Source: Kalaharituber pfeilii (taxonomy: Eukaryota > Ascomycota > Pezizomycetes > Pezizales > Pezizaceae). Taken from it: a DNA stretch of 64,000 bases. Where the stretch lies: positions 1 to 64,000 of the forward strand of contig WHUZ01000073.1 in NCBI GenBank assembly GCA_015179045.1, written 5' to 3'. The position numbers and the translations under genes were made by a program. Below are positions 10,561 to 20,509 of the stretch, in pieces. The notes under the pieces are model-generated. The model saw only the letters and a program-made list of their open reading frames with translations, ran no database searches and was not told the DNA's origin. How positions within the stretch are numbered: position 1 is the stretch's first letter; every line of letters starts with the position of its first letter.

Positions 10561-10954
10561 GAAGAGCTGAAGTAAGCACATACCGACGAATTGAAGACTG
10601 ACAATTGATAATTGAACCGATGCCGATGAGTCGAAGAGCTGAACTGAGTACATGCCGACGAATCGAAGACTGATGAATTGAGCCTATACCGATGAAAATC
10701 GAAGAGTTGACAATTGAATTGAGCATATACCGACGAGTCGAAGAGCACATGCCGACGAATCGAAGAAGTGATAGACACTGAGCCTATACCTTCCTCGCCC
10801 ATGGAGTGTTTTTTCCCACAGGGTTTTTTTTTTACCCATGGAGAGGTTTAACGGTAGCGCAAGGTGATGATACAGGCCCCTGACATACAGAAGGATGAAG
10901 TGAAGATCTCAAGTGAAGGTCTGACGAGGACGTCAGCCGTAAGAACGGGGGTAA
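10561..10954 (+). repeat. Tandem repeats (right part) and polypurine tract of gypsy
   Basis: The CCGATGAGTCGAAGAG-type array continues to about 10790. A short non-coding stretch ends in the purine-rich AAGAACGGGGGTAA (10941-10954) directly before the 3' LTR. That is where the plus-strand primer (polypurine tract) is expected. Confidence 0.75.
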
Positions 10955-11283
10955 TGTCAGGGTGACCCAACAAAGTATCAATGATAAGCGATGAGAGATG
11001 ACGCATGATAATCACGCCATTCATAGTTATGATGGTGAAGAGAGAGAAGCTTGTTAGTTAGCACTCAATGTTAAATATTTTTTTTTTTTTTTTTTTTTTA
11101 TTCACATAACCCCGCTTGTAGCACTTGGCCATGGCAGGGTTCAATGTTAAATAGAATAATGCAAATAACCGACACGCTGGACGCCTATATATAGAGGCCT
11201 CCACGGCCTCTATACAAAGGTCAAGTTCCAAGCGTTGTCCTAAGTTACACCTACATTTCGCTGCAATCGCAGACACCGTAACA
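10955..11283 (+). repeat. 3' LTR, interrupted by a 64-bp insertion
   Basis: Identical to the 253-bp 5' LTR apart from an insertion at 11077-11140 with its 12-bp target duplication. Bases 11284-11288 are the TGTAC target duplication of the whole element. Confidence 0.95.
11077..11140 (-). mobile_element. Hairpin-A plus poly(A) insertion in the 3' LTR
   Basis: On the minus strand it starts ACCCTGCCATGG, contains the hairpin-A arms CCCTGC/GCGGGG and ends in about 23 A. The flanks TCAATGTTAAAT (11065-11076 and 11141-11152) are a 12-bp target duplication, confirmed by the uninterrupted 5' LTR, which has this sequence only once. It is therefore a clean empty-site/filled-site pair. Confidence 0.92.
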
Positions 11284-11478
11284 TGTACCGAGCCTGTCTG
11301 CTTCCTTCCTCTGTCCGGCTCGTACACGCTCGTCCTCAGCCACCGTCCTCCGAGTTTCACCTTGTCTGCTTTCGTCTCTGTCTCCAGGTGGGCTATGACG
11401 GAGCTCGTCTTTTTTCTTTCTTCCTCCAATATTGCCTTTTTCTGTAACCATCTGACCCCTCGGATCTTGCCTAAAGTA
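11284..11478 (-). mobile_element. ORF1-only element, 5' remainder (coding end)
   Basis: On the minus strand it encodes the end of the RRM-like ORF1 module (IRGVRWLQKK..., KKTSSVIAHLE..., VKLGGRWLRTSVYEPDRGR). It then continues into the 3' tail beyond the gypsy insertion. The 5' truncation falls at about 11478, next to the target duplication AGTAGCCATTTC. Confidence 0.8.
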
Positions 11479-11760
11479 GTAGCCATTTCAGAATGCATTT
11501 CGATAGCCATTTTGGCAGCCATTTCAGCACGCATTTCGGTAGCCATTTCGGCTGCCATTTCAGCACGCATTTCAGTAGCCATTTCGGCTGCCATTTTAGC
11601 AGCCTTTTCAGCATGCATTTCGGTAGCCATTTCGGCACGTATTTTGGCAGCCATTTCAGTGGCCATTTCAGCAGCCATTTCAGTACGCATTTCGGTAGCC
11701 ATTTCGGCAGCTATTGTGGCAGCGAACTCAGTAGCCATTTCGGCAGCATTTCGGCATGAG
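11479..11760. repeat. 12-bp minisatellite (GCCATTTCAGCA type), main array
   Basis: About 22 units of GC(A/C)(G/C)(C/A)CATTTC(A/G)-type 12-mers, the same family as 1296-1425 and 1845-1950. The minus strand reads as Met-Ala/Thr/Arg-Glu repeats fused by chance to the ORF1-element frame, so it should not be called a gene. Confidence 0.75.
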
Positions 11761-12152
11761 ATATGTATGGCAGTTCCGACCCAAGGGCACGAAATGAGCT
11801 GCAATGAGCTGAGAATTTGATTGGTAGAGCAGGTATGGCCTGACGGCCAGAGATGAGGTGAATTTGACATGTATGGCCAGCCCGATTCGACGCCACGAGA
11901 TAATGCAGATTGAGCTGAATTTGATAGATGTGGCAGCCCCGACCCACTGGCGTGAGATTAGTTGGAATGAACTGCGTTTCATACCTACGACAGCTCCGAT
12001 CTGACACCATGAGATAAGCTAGAATGAGCTGAACTTGGTAGACAGCCGGCGGGCCTTTGCATTTTTTTCCTAATTGTGAAGAAAAACCTTGTGCCGCTAT
12101 GAGCGGGCGCGAGGCTGCTCAGTCAACTATGCGCGGTTCCTCTACTAGGTGG
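11761..12152. repeat. Diverged satellite (about 65-75-bp units)
   Basis: GAGCTGAATTTGA, (C)GACCCA...CACGAGAT and ATGTATGGCAG-like motifs recur about every 65-75 bp, as at 2430-3018. No coding potential is seen. Confidence 0.5.
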
Positions 12153-12164
12153 TCCTCGAGTCAC

Positions 12165-15100
12165 TTTTTTTTTTTTTTTTTTTTTTATTTCATTAATCGC
12201 ATGCCGCCTCGAAGGCTATGGCGATGTTTTAGATACATAATGTGAAATGAGAATGAAAAGAATAATATGAAAAACTGAGATATCCCCGCCCGCTCTAAGT
12301 CCCAAGTTTACTCTTTCCCCGCCCAGTCCAATATCTCCGCCATGTTGATGTCTTTGTCCGGATGTGTGAGGCTTTCAGCCCCTCCTCTCATCCTCCTGAG
12401 CCAAGGGGCGCAATCGTTGGATATGTGCGTCAGGTTTTCCAGGGCTCTCCCGCACCATCGACACTCCGGTGAATCGGCTTGGCCTATGCGGTGTCTCCAC
12501 TCCTTGAGGCCCTTGTTCCCGAGGATCCCTGCCAGGGTGGATAATCTTTTTCGGTTGTCGATTGTCTGGAGGGGTCTGTATGATAGTCCCAGACGATTGC
12601 GTTCTTCTGCTCTGAGTCTTTTGGCTTCTTGTCTTATACCCGCCTCCGTGACCATTTCGTCTTCGTACTGGATGGCTGTGCTCGTCCTGGCTGCCTTGTC
12701 CGCCTTGGAGTTCCCGACTATCCCTATGTGGCTCTTGACCCACATGACAGCTGTGTCTAGGTCGCCGCGTCTGGTCCTCTCTTCCCATGCCTGTCGAACT
12801 GCCATGGATGAGCCTTCGGCGTTTGGGTCGCCGTTGGCTATCTTTTGTAGTCTGGAAATTGCTGTGCGCGAGTCGGTTAGGATCATGAGTTCCCCTTCGG
12901 TGTTGAGGGCCTTGCCAATTGCGATCATTTCTCCGTCGTTGACGGTGTTACATCTGCCGAGGTATATGTACTCTTCCTCTCCGCGAGAGTGTGTTCCCGC
13001 CCCGGTGAGGTTGTCTATGCGGCTTCCGTCCGTGTAGACCCCTTTCCAACCTTCCTCTTCTTCGGCTTGAATGACTTCCTCCCATCTCTCCCGGCTCGTG
13101 TCGCTAGGGAGTGTGGGGAAGATATGTAGGGGGATGGGGGTCCGGTGGGAGAGATCGCCTCTTAGGTATATGGTGTCTGCGGAAGGGTCTAGGAGAGGTT
13201 CGTCGGGGAACCTCAGGGATCGGGCCTCGACGCGATCTCTTTCCCCCTTTGCGAAGGTTTGGATCGATTCTAGGTTGACTATTCCCTCTACCGTGTCCCT
13301 TCTGGTACCCCAGGGGGCGCCTATGATGTCTCTGGCGATACAGTATTGCCATTTTTCCAGTTGTCTGAGTTTCTTCTGGACTGGTGCTCCCTTGGCGAAG
13401 TCCTGCCAGGCCCAGCAGCCGTATGTTGCGATGTTTCTCGCTATGCTGGTGTATAACTGTCGTCTCTTGCTCGGGGGGATTTTATGTAGTCTCCGTGCGA
13501 TGCCCCAGGCCGCCTTCCCTAGGTTCAGCCTTTTCCGGAAGTGTTCCTCGTATTTCAGTTCCCAATCGACCGACAGCCCAACCAATCGATAACTCGGTCC
13601 TTGGGTACCTATGATCAGCGTCTCTGCTTTCCGAGGGTCCAGCTCGAAGCCTTCCTTGGATGCTTCTTGGGCCAGTGTCCTGCGGTGAGTGTCTATGTCT
13701 TTTCGTAGTTGTCTCATCGAGCTGCTGGAGATCACACTGTGGAAGTCATCGACGTAGGAGCGCGTGAACTGGCTTTTTTCGGCTTTCTCCGCGACTGGTG
13801 CGACCGCCACCAGAAACAGGACCGGGGAGAGAGGTGACCCCTGCGGGGCCCCGTCCGTCATCGTTCCCGTCCCGCGTGCCTTCCCGTCCCAGGATATGGA
13901 GAATTGTGTGGGTTGGAGGAACCCTTGAACGAAGCTGGCTATGTTTGGGTCCAGGCGTTCCAGCCTTGAGACTACTTTGTCCCGTCTCAGGTGGTTGAAT
14001 GCTGCTTTAATGTCGTCTCCTACCAGTGCCGTCCATTCCCTCTTTTTGAGCCGTATGTCGACCTCTTTCAGAACCTGTCTCTGGAGATCCTCGCTTCCCC
14101 GGAAGGGTCGGCTGCCCAGTTGTGATTCCCTGAACAGTTCGTCCTTCCTCTGTATAGCTTTGGCCATGACCTTCTGTCCCAGCTTGGCGACTGTGTTTAG
14201 AAGCGTGATGGGACGCCAGCTCCCGGGTTGATCTCGGGGCTTCCCTTTCTTGAGGATCATGACCATGTTAAAGCCTTTGGCGAACCCGTGGTTCCCATTT
14301 AGGTATTCCACGATCTCCTCCCTGAGGGCTTCCCAGAGGGTTGTCTTCCTCAGGAGTTTCAGGACTCCGTACTGGATGCCGTCGGGGCCCGGAGCCGATT
14401 TGGATTTGGCGCTGGTGAGGGCTTTCTCTATTTCTGCCCTGGCGAGTGTCTTGTCGAGCGTGATGCCTCTGGTTCTTCGTGGTGTCTCATCCTCCGGGGG
14501 TTCGGTGATGATGTTGTGCCGGATAAGAGTCTCTGCGATCTGGTCGTCCGGTCCTTCGATGCCCATAAGGGGGCGAGATCGAAATGGGTCTCGAGCTAGG
14601 CGGAAGATGTCCCAGGGGGACTCTACCCGATTCTCCTGGAGGAAATTTTCCCAGTACGTCTTTTTCTTGTCCCGAATAATGTTTCGGAGAAGTCTTCTTG
14701 CCCGGTTCTTTTCGGCGGTGCTGTTCCCGGGGTTGCGGAGGATGTACTTCGTCATTTTCCGGGCCTCCTTAACCTCCTTGTCGAACCACCTTTTGGATCT
14801 GTCCATGATGTGGGCGTCCTTGGTGAATTCCTGTCCTAGTCTGGTGAGGGTTAGGTATGCACTGCCTGGGACTATGACGTCTTCTCCGTGTTCCTCGATG
14901 TATCTCTCCCACTTTTCCCAGTCTGTAACCTTGATCTTCCGAATCGTGCCCCGGTTTGGGGCAAGGAGCTGGCCGATGATCATGGCATGGTCGGAGCCGG
15001 CGATCCACGTGATCTCGTTGGTTCTCCATTCTTGTTCTCTCGCGAAAACCAGGTCCAGGAGTGCCTTCCTCTGGGAACCGTTCACCTGTCTGGACCAGGT

Positions 15101-15617
15101 GATCGTACCCTTGTGTAATTGCTGTCTGAGTCCGTGTGCCTCCATGTGTCCGTGTAATGCTGTCCCTCTGGTGTCCTGTTTGTCTGACCATTCCCGGTGC
15201 TGGCTGTTGAAGTCCCCTATGACTAGGTCTGCTGCCCCTATCTTTTCCAGCTCAGATTCTGTGTCTGTGTCCTTGTTCCAGTAAACCCCGGTGATCTTCC
15301 TTCCCCTGTAGTTGACTGAAACGTGCCTGTCCTGACCTTCTACCCGAATGTCTGCGGCTATGTCTTTCCTGGCGTAGGCTGCCAGACCCCCCGTCTTGGT
15401 GGGCGTGTGGATTGTGGTGAACGACGGGTGGAATGTTGTCCCTCCTCCTGGTGCGACCCAACCTTCTCCGATGAATATAATATCCGCCTTCCTTGATGCT
15501 CCCTCTTGTAGCGTGATGTCCGTCCCCACGATTCCCCTCCCCACGTTCTGGTATATGACTTTAATCATTGCGGGAGTTCTCCGGCTCTGGTGCCCTACCA
15601 CACACACCTCTACAACC
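12165..15617 (-). mobile_element. LINE-B with intact ORF2, truncated at the ORF1/ORF2 junction
   Basis: Minus-strand element from about 15617 to a T tract at 12165. Hairpin B has its A-T variant outer pair (ATCGC/GCGAT). A probable aged target duplication is TCCTCGAGTCAC (12153-12164) against TCCTCGGGCCAC (15618-15629), 10 of 12 matches. Only the last dozen codons of ORF1 remain. They overlap the ORF2 start by 8 nt (ATGATTAA). Confidence 0.85.
12308..15568 (-). CDS. LINE-B ORF2: endonuclease, reverse transcriptase, RNase H
   Basis: An intact 1086-aa frame for target-primed retrotransposition. The APE-type endonuclease covers about 1-205 (Asn8, Glu35, GDFN 118-121, SDH 192-194). The linker covers about 210-385. 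The RT has SAPGPDG (391), GAPQGSPLSP (573) and catalytic YVDD (605-608). RNase H has DGS (847), Glu880, Asp899, His947 and Asp957. A final zinc knuckle is Cys1036/Cys1039/His1048/Cys1053. I chose the ATG at 15568 because the ORF1 stop overlaps it, as in the plus-strand relative at 20286. The upstream codons belong to the ORF1 end read out of frame. All catalytic residues that I can identify are present, so the enzyme could be functional although the copy lacks ORF1. Confidence 0.93.
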   Translation of the reverse strand: MIKVIYQNVGRGIVGTDITLQEGASRKADIIFIGEGWVAPGGGTTFHPSFTTIHTPTKTGGLAAYARKDIAADIRVEGQDRHVSVNYRGRKITGVYWNKDTDTESELEKIGAADLVIGDFNSQHREWSDKQDTRGTALHGHMEAHGLRQQLHKGTITWSRQVNGSQRKALLDLVFAREQEWRTNEITWIAGSDHAMIIGQLLAPNRGTIRKIKVTDWEKWERYIEEHGEDVIVPGSAYLTLTRLGQEFTKDAHIMDRSKRWFDKEVKEARKMTKYILRNPGNSTAEKNRARRLLRNIIRDKKKTYWENFLQENRVESPWDIFRLARDPFRSRPLMGIEGPDDQIAETLIRHNIITEPPEDETPRRTRGITLDKTLARAEIEKALTSAKSKSAPGPDGIQYGVLKLLRKTTLWEALREEIVEYLNGNHGFAKGFNMVMILKKGKPRDQPGSWRPITLLNTVAKLGQKVMAKAIQRKDELFRESQLGSRPFRGSEDLQRQVLKEVDIRLKKREWTALVGDDIKAAFNHLRRDKVVSRLERLDPNIASFVQGFLQPTQFSISWDGKARGTGTMTDGAPQGSPLSPVLFLVAVAPVAEKAEKSQFTRSYVDDFHSVISSSSMRQLRKDIDTHRRTLAQEASKEGFELDPRKAETLIIGTQGPSYRLVGLSVDWELKYEEHFRKRLNLGKAAWGIARRLHKIPPSKRRQLYTSIARNIATYGCWAWQDFAKGAPVQKKLRQLEKWQYCIARDIIGAPWGTRRDTVEGIVNLESIQTFAKGERDRVEARSLRFPDEPLLDPSADTIYLRGDLSHRTPIPLHIFPTLPSDTSRERWEEVIQAEEEEGWKGVYTDGSRIDNLTGAGTHSRGEEEYIYLGRCNTVNDGEMIAIGKALNTEGELMILTDSRTAISRLQKIANGDPNAEGSSMAVRQAWEERTRRGDLDTAVMWVKSHIGIVGNSKADKAARTSTAIQYEDEMVTEAGIRQEAKRLRAEERNRLGLSYRPLQTIDNRKRLSTLAGILGNKGLKEWRHRIGQADSPECRWCGRALENLTHISNDCAPWLRRMRGGAESLTHPDKDINMAEILDWAGKE

Positions 15618-15629
15618 TCCTCGGGCCAC

Positions 15630-16041
15630 GTCCAAGATCACGTGACCGAGCCCGTATCTCGACCCACAGGACAGCTAGCGACAAGCGGACAACGACAGAC
15701 GACGCCCCTCGGCCCGAAGGTCGCGGGGACCTCTAAATATCTACCAAAAACGAACATTTAGACACCTTCCCCAAAGAAACAGCCATCAACGCTCTGGGAA
15801 CGCCCCCCAGAACCTCCACCAACCCACCAACCCACCTTCAGCTCGTACAGTCGACTCGACGGCGGGGCACCCCGAGACCCCATCAGCGGCCTCCCCACCA
15901 CTACGAAAATACGCAACCCAGATAAGGACAGTATTTGCCACCCACTATTCGCCACTCACATCCACTAGCTACACACACCCCTTGCCACCCAAACGCCACC
16001 CAACATACTAAGACCAATAGCGTACAACCCACCAGCCACCG
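15630..16041 (+). other. Probable 5' UTR of the plus-strand LINE-B relative
   Basis: C-rich, gene-free leader immediately upstream of the ORF1 ATG at 16042. No TATA box or repeat is visible. The exact 5' end of the element is not identifiable. Confidence 0.4.
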
Positions 16042-16543
16042 ATGGCTCCAAACACGAGAGCCACAAGAGGCCGAACCAACAGCCGGGCCGACCCTCTTCG
16101 GCAAGCCAAAAGCGCCACACGGACGGCAAAGCGCCGCCCAAGGGTAAATAACATAGAGTTTTATATGGTGAAGGACTGGAAGGCGCATGAAGACATGACA
16201 TTTATCGCCGAAGACCAGCAATGGACCCTTCATAAGTTTGCTGACATTATCCAACACACCAGAAAGGGAGAACCGGAAAAGGCAGAAAGAATGGAAAATG
16301 CAACCACCCTAGCGGTGGGGCGAGGCGTTTTCGCAGACGAGGAGGACATTGAGGTCCCTGTTAGGACAATAACTATCGACGACATACAGGCAGGCAGGGT
16401 TCTGACCCAGCAAATAATTGAGTTCATCGAAAGAAGCAAGGCCATGGACTCCCGCCCACCCGAAGACCAGATGGAGGAGACAATTGTAGTAAAGCCACCC
16501 GCCCCTAATACCTACGACAAGATGGAAGAAATGATCATGGTGA

Positions 16544-17554
16544 TTTTTTTTTTTTTTTTTTTTTTTTTTAATCACATAACCCCGCTTGTAGCACTTGGCC
16601 ATGGCAGGGTCCCTGGGCAAGCCCTCATAGCCCGGAGACAGGCTAAACTAACTCACTACATACATGGCCCCCACGCGCCGTCGCCCCGCTCTCCTAGCTT
16701 CTAGAACTTGACCCCGCATTCTCCTACCTTCTAGAACTTGACCCCAGCGAAGAAATTCTCCAAAACGTCATACTCCTCCCCATTCTCCGCCTTTCTTTTC
16801 CAATCCTTTCCCATGTCGCTCCACCTCTCAAAACCTTCTGGACGGTTCTTCTGGTTTCTGCATCGGAAAGCGAGGTGCTCCCCGGTTTGCACCTCCCCGC
16901 ACCTACACTTATCCGACTCAGCCGCCCCTATCCTCTTCAACCACACTGCACACCTCCCTCTCTCCAGGCGCAAGGCAGTGAAATTGGATACTGCTATCCT
17001 ATTCCACTCCATGACCTTTCCTCCTCCAAAACCCTCCACTTCTCTCTTCTCCTTCCTCCACGCCTTCACCCTCTGGCGCACCCCACTTCCGGTGGCCACC
17101 TCCTTCCCCTGCATCACCGTCCCCTTCTTCGCCCACTCATCCGCCTTCTCATTGCCTGCGATTCCGATGTGAGCTTTTACCCACAACAGTTTCGCATCCC
17201 CCCCCTTCCTCTTTCTTCTCGCCACTGCATTCACCACCCTTCTCACATCCTCCGTCTTTCCCTTTCCCTCCTTGCCTGCCTTCTGAATCGCCATGACAGC
17301 AGCTTCAGAGTCTAAGCAAACCAGGACCGGTACCTCCTCCGGTACACTCTCCAGCGCCCTTCTCACCCCCCTCACCTCCCCGTCAAAAACCGTCGCCGTT
17401 CTCCCTACTACCTCCGCCACCACCGCTGATCTCCCCCACACCCCCGCCCCACCTTGCTGTCCTCGACCTTGCTACCATCCGAGAACAGGACCGCCCTCCC
17501 TCTTCCGGCTTCCTCAACCGAGGTCTCCCACTCCTCCCTTCCCCCCTTCTTTCT
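16544..17554 (-). mobile_element. LINE-A 3' fragment nested in ORF1
   Basis: Minus-strand copy ending in hairpin A and a T tract at 16544. Target duplication ATGATCATGGTGA at 16531-16543 and 17555-17567 (13 bp). Its sequence is very close to 8466-9480, so the two insertions stem from the same recent family. Confidence 0.93.
16731..17541 (-). pseudogene. LINE-A RNase H domain fragment
   Basis: Encodes the RNase H end of ORF2: an acidic residue in FDGEVRG, LDSEAA, KAHIGIAGNEKADEWA, then the zinc knuckle CRCGEVQTGEHLAFRC and the terminal sequence also found at 8628. The first RNase H strand (SDGS-like) lies upstream in another frame at about 17441-17500. The fragment is both 5'-truncated and frameshifted. 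Confidence 0.85.
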
Positions 17555-19309
17555 ATGATCATGGTGAGACCACCAGAATTAAGAACTACGATTCCGGCGA
17601 CATATGACAATGAGTCAGAGGTCCCGGATTCACAGGAGGAACCTGCATCCACAAGCAAGACCGCGTCCCTCCCCCTATACAAGGACCCAGACTTTAGTGA
17701 CAATGAAGGGTACACCCCGGTGCCTCACGCCGGAGCACACATGCCCATTAAAGATGATGACACACAAAGCGAGTCATCAGACGACACAGTAATATATATA
17801 CCGGCAACTCCCAGCACTCGGCCACCAACTCCGGACAGACCCCGAACCCCGGACATGGATGAGAGTGCCTATGAGGAGCAATTCATGCTGGATACAGCAA
17901 TAGCCGCAGCGAGGCAGGCACGCTCCTGGGAAACCAAGATGACTCAGGGCCGTATGAAACAAGAGACTGCCAGATATATGGGAGCTTCAGCAGCAGAAGC
18001 CCTACGGGGACTAGAGAAACGATTCGGACTGGGCAGGTGGGAAAGAGAAGTGGATAATGACCTTAAAAGATGGACGAGGGATATGGCTGATAAATACTGG
18101 GCCTGGAGGAGCGAGCAAGCAGCAGGAACGGATGGCATCCATACTGACATAAGCCGGGAACTAGAAGAGGCACAACAGGACCTAAAACAGCACACGAGAG
18201 TGTGCTTAGAAACACACCACGAGGGCATTCGCCACTTCATGCTCAACCAGATGGCAGTCGAAAGAAAGAAAATCAAGGACGAAATACTATACGAGATATT
18301 CAACCGAGACACCCTCAGAGAGCGGGACGACAGTTGGGTGAGGATTATCCTAGACGCCTTACAATACCACAGCAATATCTTGGATGACCTAAGAAGAAGA
18401 CTCGGGGTAGTCACGCCAGGCAGAATCGAAATGGAACCAGAACTCACACTGACACATACAACAAACTGGAATGACCTTACCTCAGGAGCAAACACGCCCG
18501 AATTGACAGCAACGGCCACACCCTTGGAGACAAAGACGCCTACATTAATTGACCTCAGCACGCCTAGCGCATTACCCATGCCAAATAACAAACTAACTAC
18601 TGAAGAGGGAGGGGACCAAATGGACAGAACTTATACAAACGTGAAACTTGAGGATAGCAGGCACGCGGTCAGGCTCAAGACAATACCATCGCCCTCACAG
18701 GAATGATACGAAGGCCGGTAGGAAAGAGAAGCTCCTCGGTACCTGCCCGGAAGACTACAGAAGAAGGAGGAGATAGTATGGATTATGACCTCACCAATAC
18801 GAACCTCAAAGACAGCAAGCACGCAATCGAAATTGACAGAGACATAGCCATGGGAGACAACACAGACATGTCGAGTACCATACACATGTCCAACAGCATA
18901 CCAACAAACTCAAGCCCGGCGCAAGAACCTGTGATAAAGTCTACAACTACAGTACAGCTTCCTAAGACATCACGAGGTGGATCCAAGCCCCAAGGAGATG
19001 GACGAAAGGGAGCAGCTACCAATAGAACAGCTAGAAATAATACTAACAAAACAGCCACCAGTGAGGGTGCTCCTACCACTGAGAAACTGGACAATAAGAA
19101 GGGGGCCGAGACGAGAGGCACAACTAGTACTCCCAACATACCGACACATAAAGGAGAGAAAAGCAAGGAGAGGACACCAGAGAATGAGACAAAACCCTCC
19201 CAATACACTGGGAAAAGGAAATCATATGCCACGGCAGTAAAAGAAGCCAAACTCACAAGAGAAGACAAACCCCAAGCAGGAACCCCAACTCAGAGACAAG
19301 AGGAAAAGC

Positions 19310-19372
19310 TTTTTTTTTTTTTTTTTTTTTTTTATTTCAGTACTCGCATGCCGCCCTGTGGGCTATGGCGAG
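19310..19372 (-). mobile_element. Hairpin-B plus poly(A) insertion (tail-only retroposon)
   Basis: On the minus strand it starts exactly at CTCGCCATAG, carries the inner stem GCCC-ACA-GGGC and the closing GCGAG, then TACTGAAATA and poly(A). Target duplication AAGAGGAAAAGC at 19298-19309 and 19373-19384 (12 bp). It is a 63-bp insertion with no sequence upstream of the hairpin. Confidence 0.92.
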
Positions 19373-20509
19373 AAGAGGAAAAGCGGACACTACTCAAGGG
19401 GCCAGCACAGAAGGGTGAGGAAGAAGTAATACCCAAGCAGAAACTGTGGCAGGCGAGAGTCTTTGGGGCGCAAAACTGGCAGAGTATTAGTGAGGATCCA
19501 AGATCACACTCAGTGTTCGAGCACAAAAAGGCCATGAGAGACAGGATCAATCGAAACCTAGGAACGGAAGCAGAGTACCAAGTGAGATTCGTTGCCCTGG
19601 ACCCAGAATGCCTCCACGAAAGAATCTTAATCATGGCAGATACTCAGTAGAAGAAAGGACTTGGGTCTCTAGGCCCCCTAGAGAAAGCAACATGCAATGG
19701 ACACCAACATCTAAAAGTCGACTGGGATCACAGAATGGTTGAGCTAGTAACTTTTAACATAGGAACCAATGAGGCTCCGAGCAGGGTGGAGAGAGAATTG
19801 AGAGCTGACAATCCAGGAGTATTGGCCAATAGATCAGTACGCAGATTAACTAACAAACAGGTCCCAACACAAGGAAACAAGGCACTATCCATTTTTGTGA
19901 CTGATGGAGTAGTCGAGACACTAAAATCAGGCTTACTCTTCAGAGGTCATAGAATAAAGCTATACCTAAGACAGGATCTAGGAAAGGAGACCTCGAATAA
20001 AGCCAGAAGATATAGGTACACTGCTCCAGATGGATACTGCCGACATTTCGTAGTGGGACAGGTAATCGAGTGGCTCCCCAGACAACGCAACCTTCCAGAA
20101 CATCTGAAGAGCTCACCAGCAAGGCGAGACTACGAAGACCCAGTCGACCTCAATGAAACTCCATTTGCAAAGTCATGCCAGGCTTGTCGAAAGAAAGGCG
20201 GACACGAGGAAGGGTGTGAACGAGAGAGAGCAGCACAGGAGAAAGCGACCCCATATAGGGCACCAGGGTATCGACAAATAAGACTATGATTAAGGTCGCA
20301 TACCAGAACGTTGGCAGGTCAATACTGGGGACGGACCTAGCCCTACAGGAAGCAGCAGACAAGAAAATAGATATACTTTTTATAGGGGAATGCTGGAGAG
20401 CACCAAGGGGAGGAACTACATTTCATCTAACACCGACAACAACCACCACAGGACGAGCGTTTGGAAGCAACTCCACAACCACAACGCTCCCCCGGCTGAA
20501 ACCTACATA

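Larger units (their letters stand above)
3187..11283 (+). mobile_element. Ty3/gypsy chromovirus LTR retrotransposon
   Basis: Complete element with direct LTRs (3187-3439 and 10955-11283), 5-bp target duplication TGTAC (3182-3186 and 11284-11288), gag, protease-RT-RNase H, integrase and a C-terminal chromodomain. After removal of the nested LINE and the 64-bp tail insertion with their target duplications the element is about 5.9 kb. The LTRs are identical once the insertion in the 3' LTR is discounted, so integration is recent. The domain order and chromodomain place it among fungal chromoviruses. A self-priming type primer site (see 3442) recalls the Tf1/sushi group. Confidence 0.95.
16042..20289 (+). 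pseudogene. LINE ORF1 (gag-like) with zinc knuckle, interrupted
   Basis: Starts with ATG at 16042 and a basic N-terminus. It resumes after the nested LINE-A at 17555 with acidic and Pro-rich linkers and a helical region (about 17870-18400). A tandem duplication (copies begin at 18596 and 18754, 158 bp apart, not a multiple of 3) causes a frame change near 18703. The hairpin-B tail at 19310 adds 75 bp with its TSD and keeps the frame. A single TAG at 19648-19650 interrupts the frame before the C-terminal RRM-like part (19735 onward). The end has a CCHC-like knuckle, C-x2-C-x5-H-x3-C. The ORF1 stop TGA overlaps the ORF2 start (ATGA at 20286-20289). Confidence 0.85.

Noticed and set aside
3187..11283. 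Repeat-induced point mutation (RIP) as the cause of the element's lesions
   Set aside because: The LTRs are identical and the damage is indels and insertions, not dense C-to-T change.
11058..11870. 270-codon minus-strand frame joining a Met/Ala/Glu repeat to an ORF1 module
   Set aside because: It crosses an insertion junction (target duplication at 11479-11490), the minisatellite and part of an LTR, so it is a chance fusion.
14250..15284. 344-codon plus-strand frame and other long frames (12342, 13071) opposite LINE-B ORF2
   Set aside because: They lie antisense to an intact, domain-rich ORF2; long antisense frames follow from its codon composition and show no domains.
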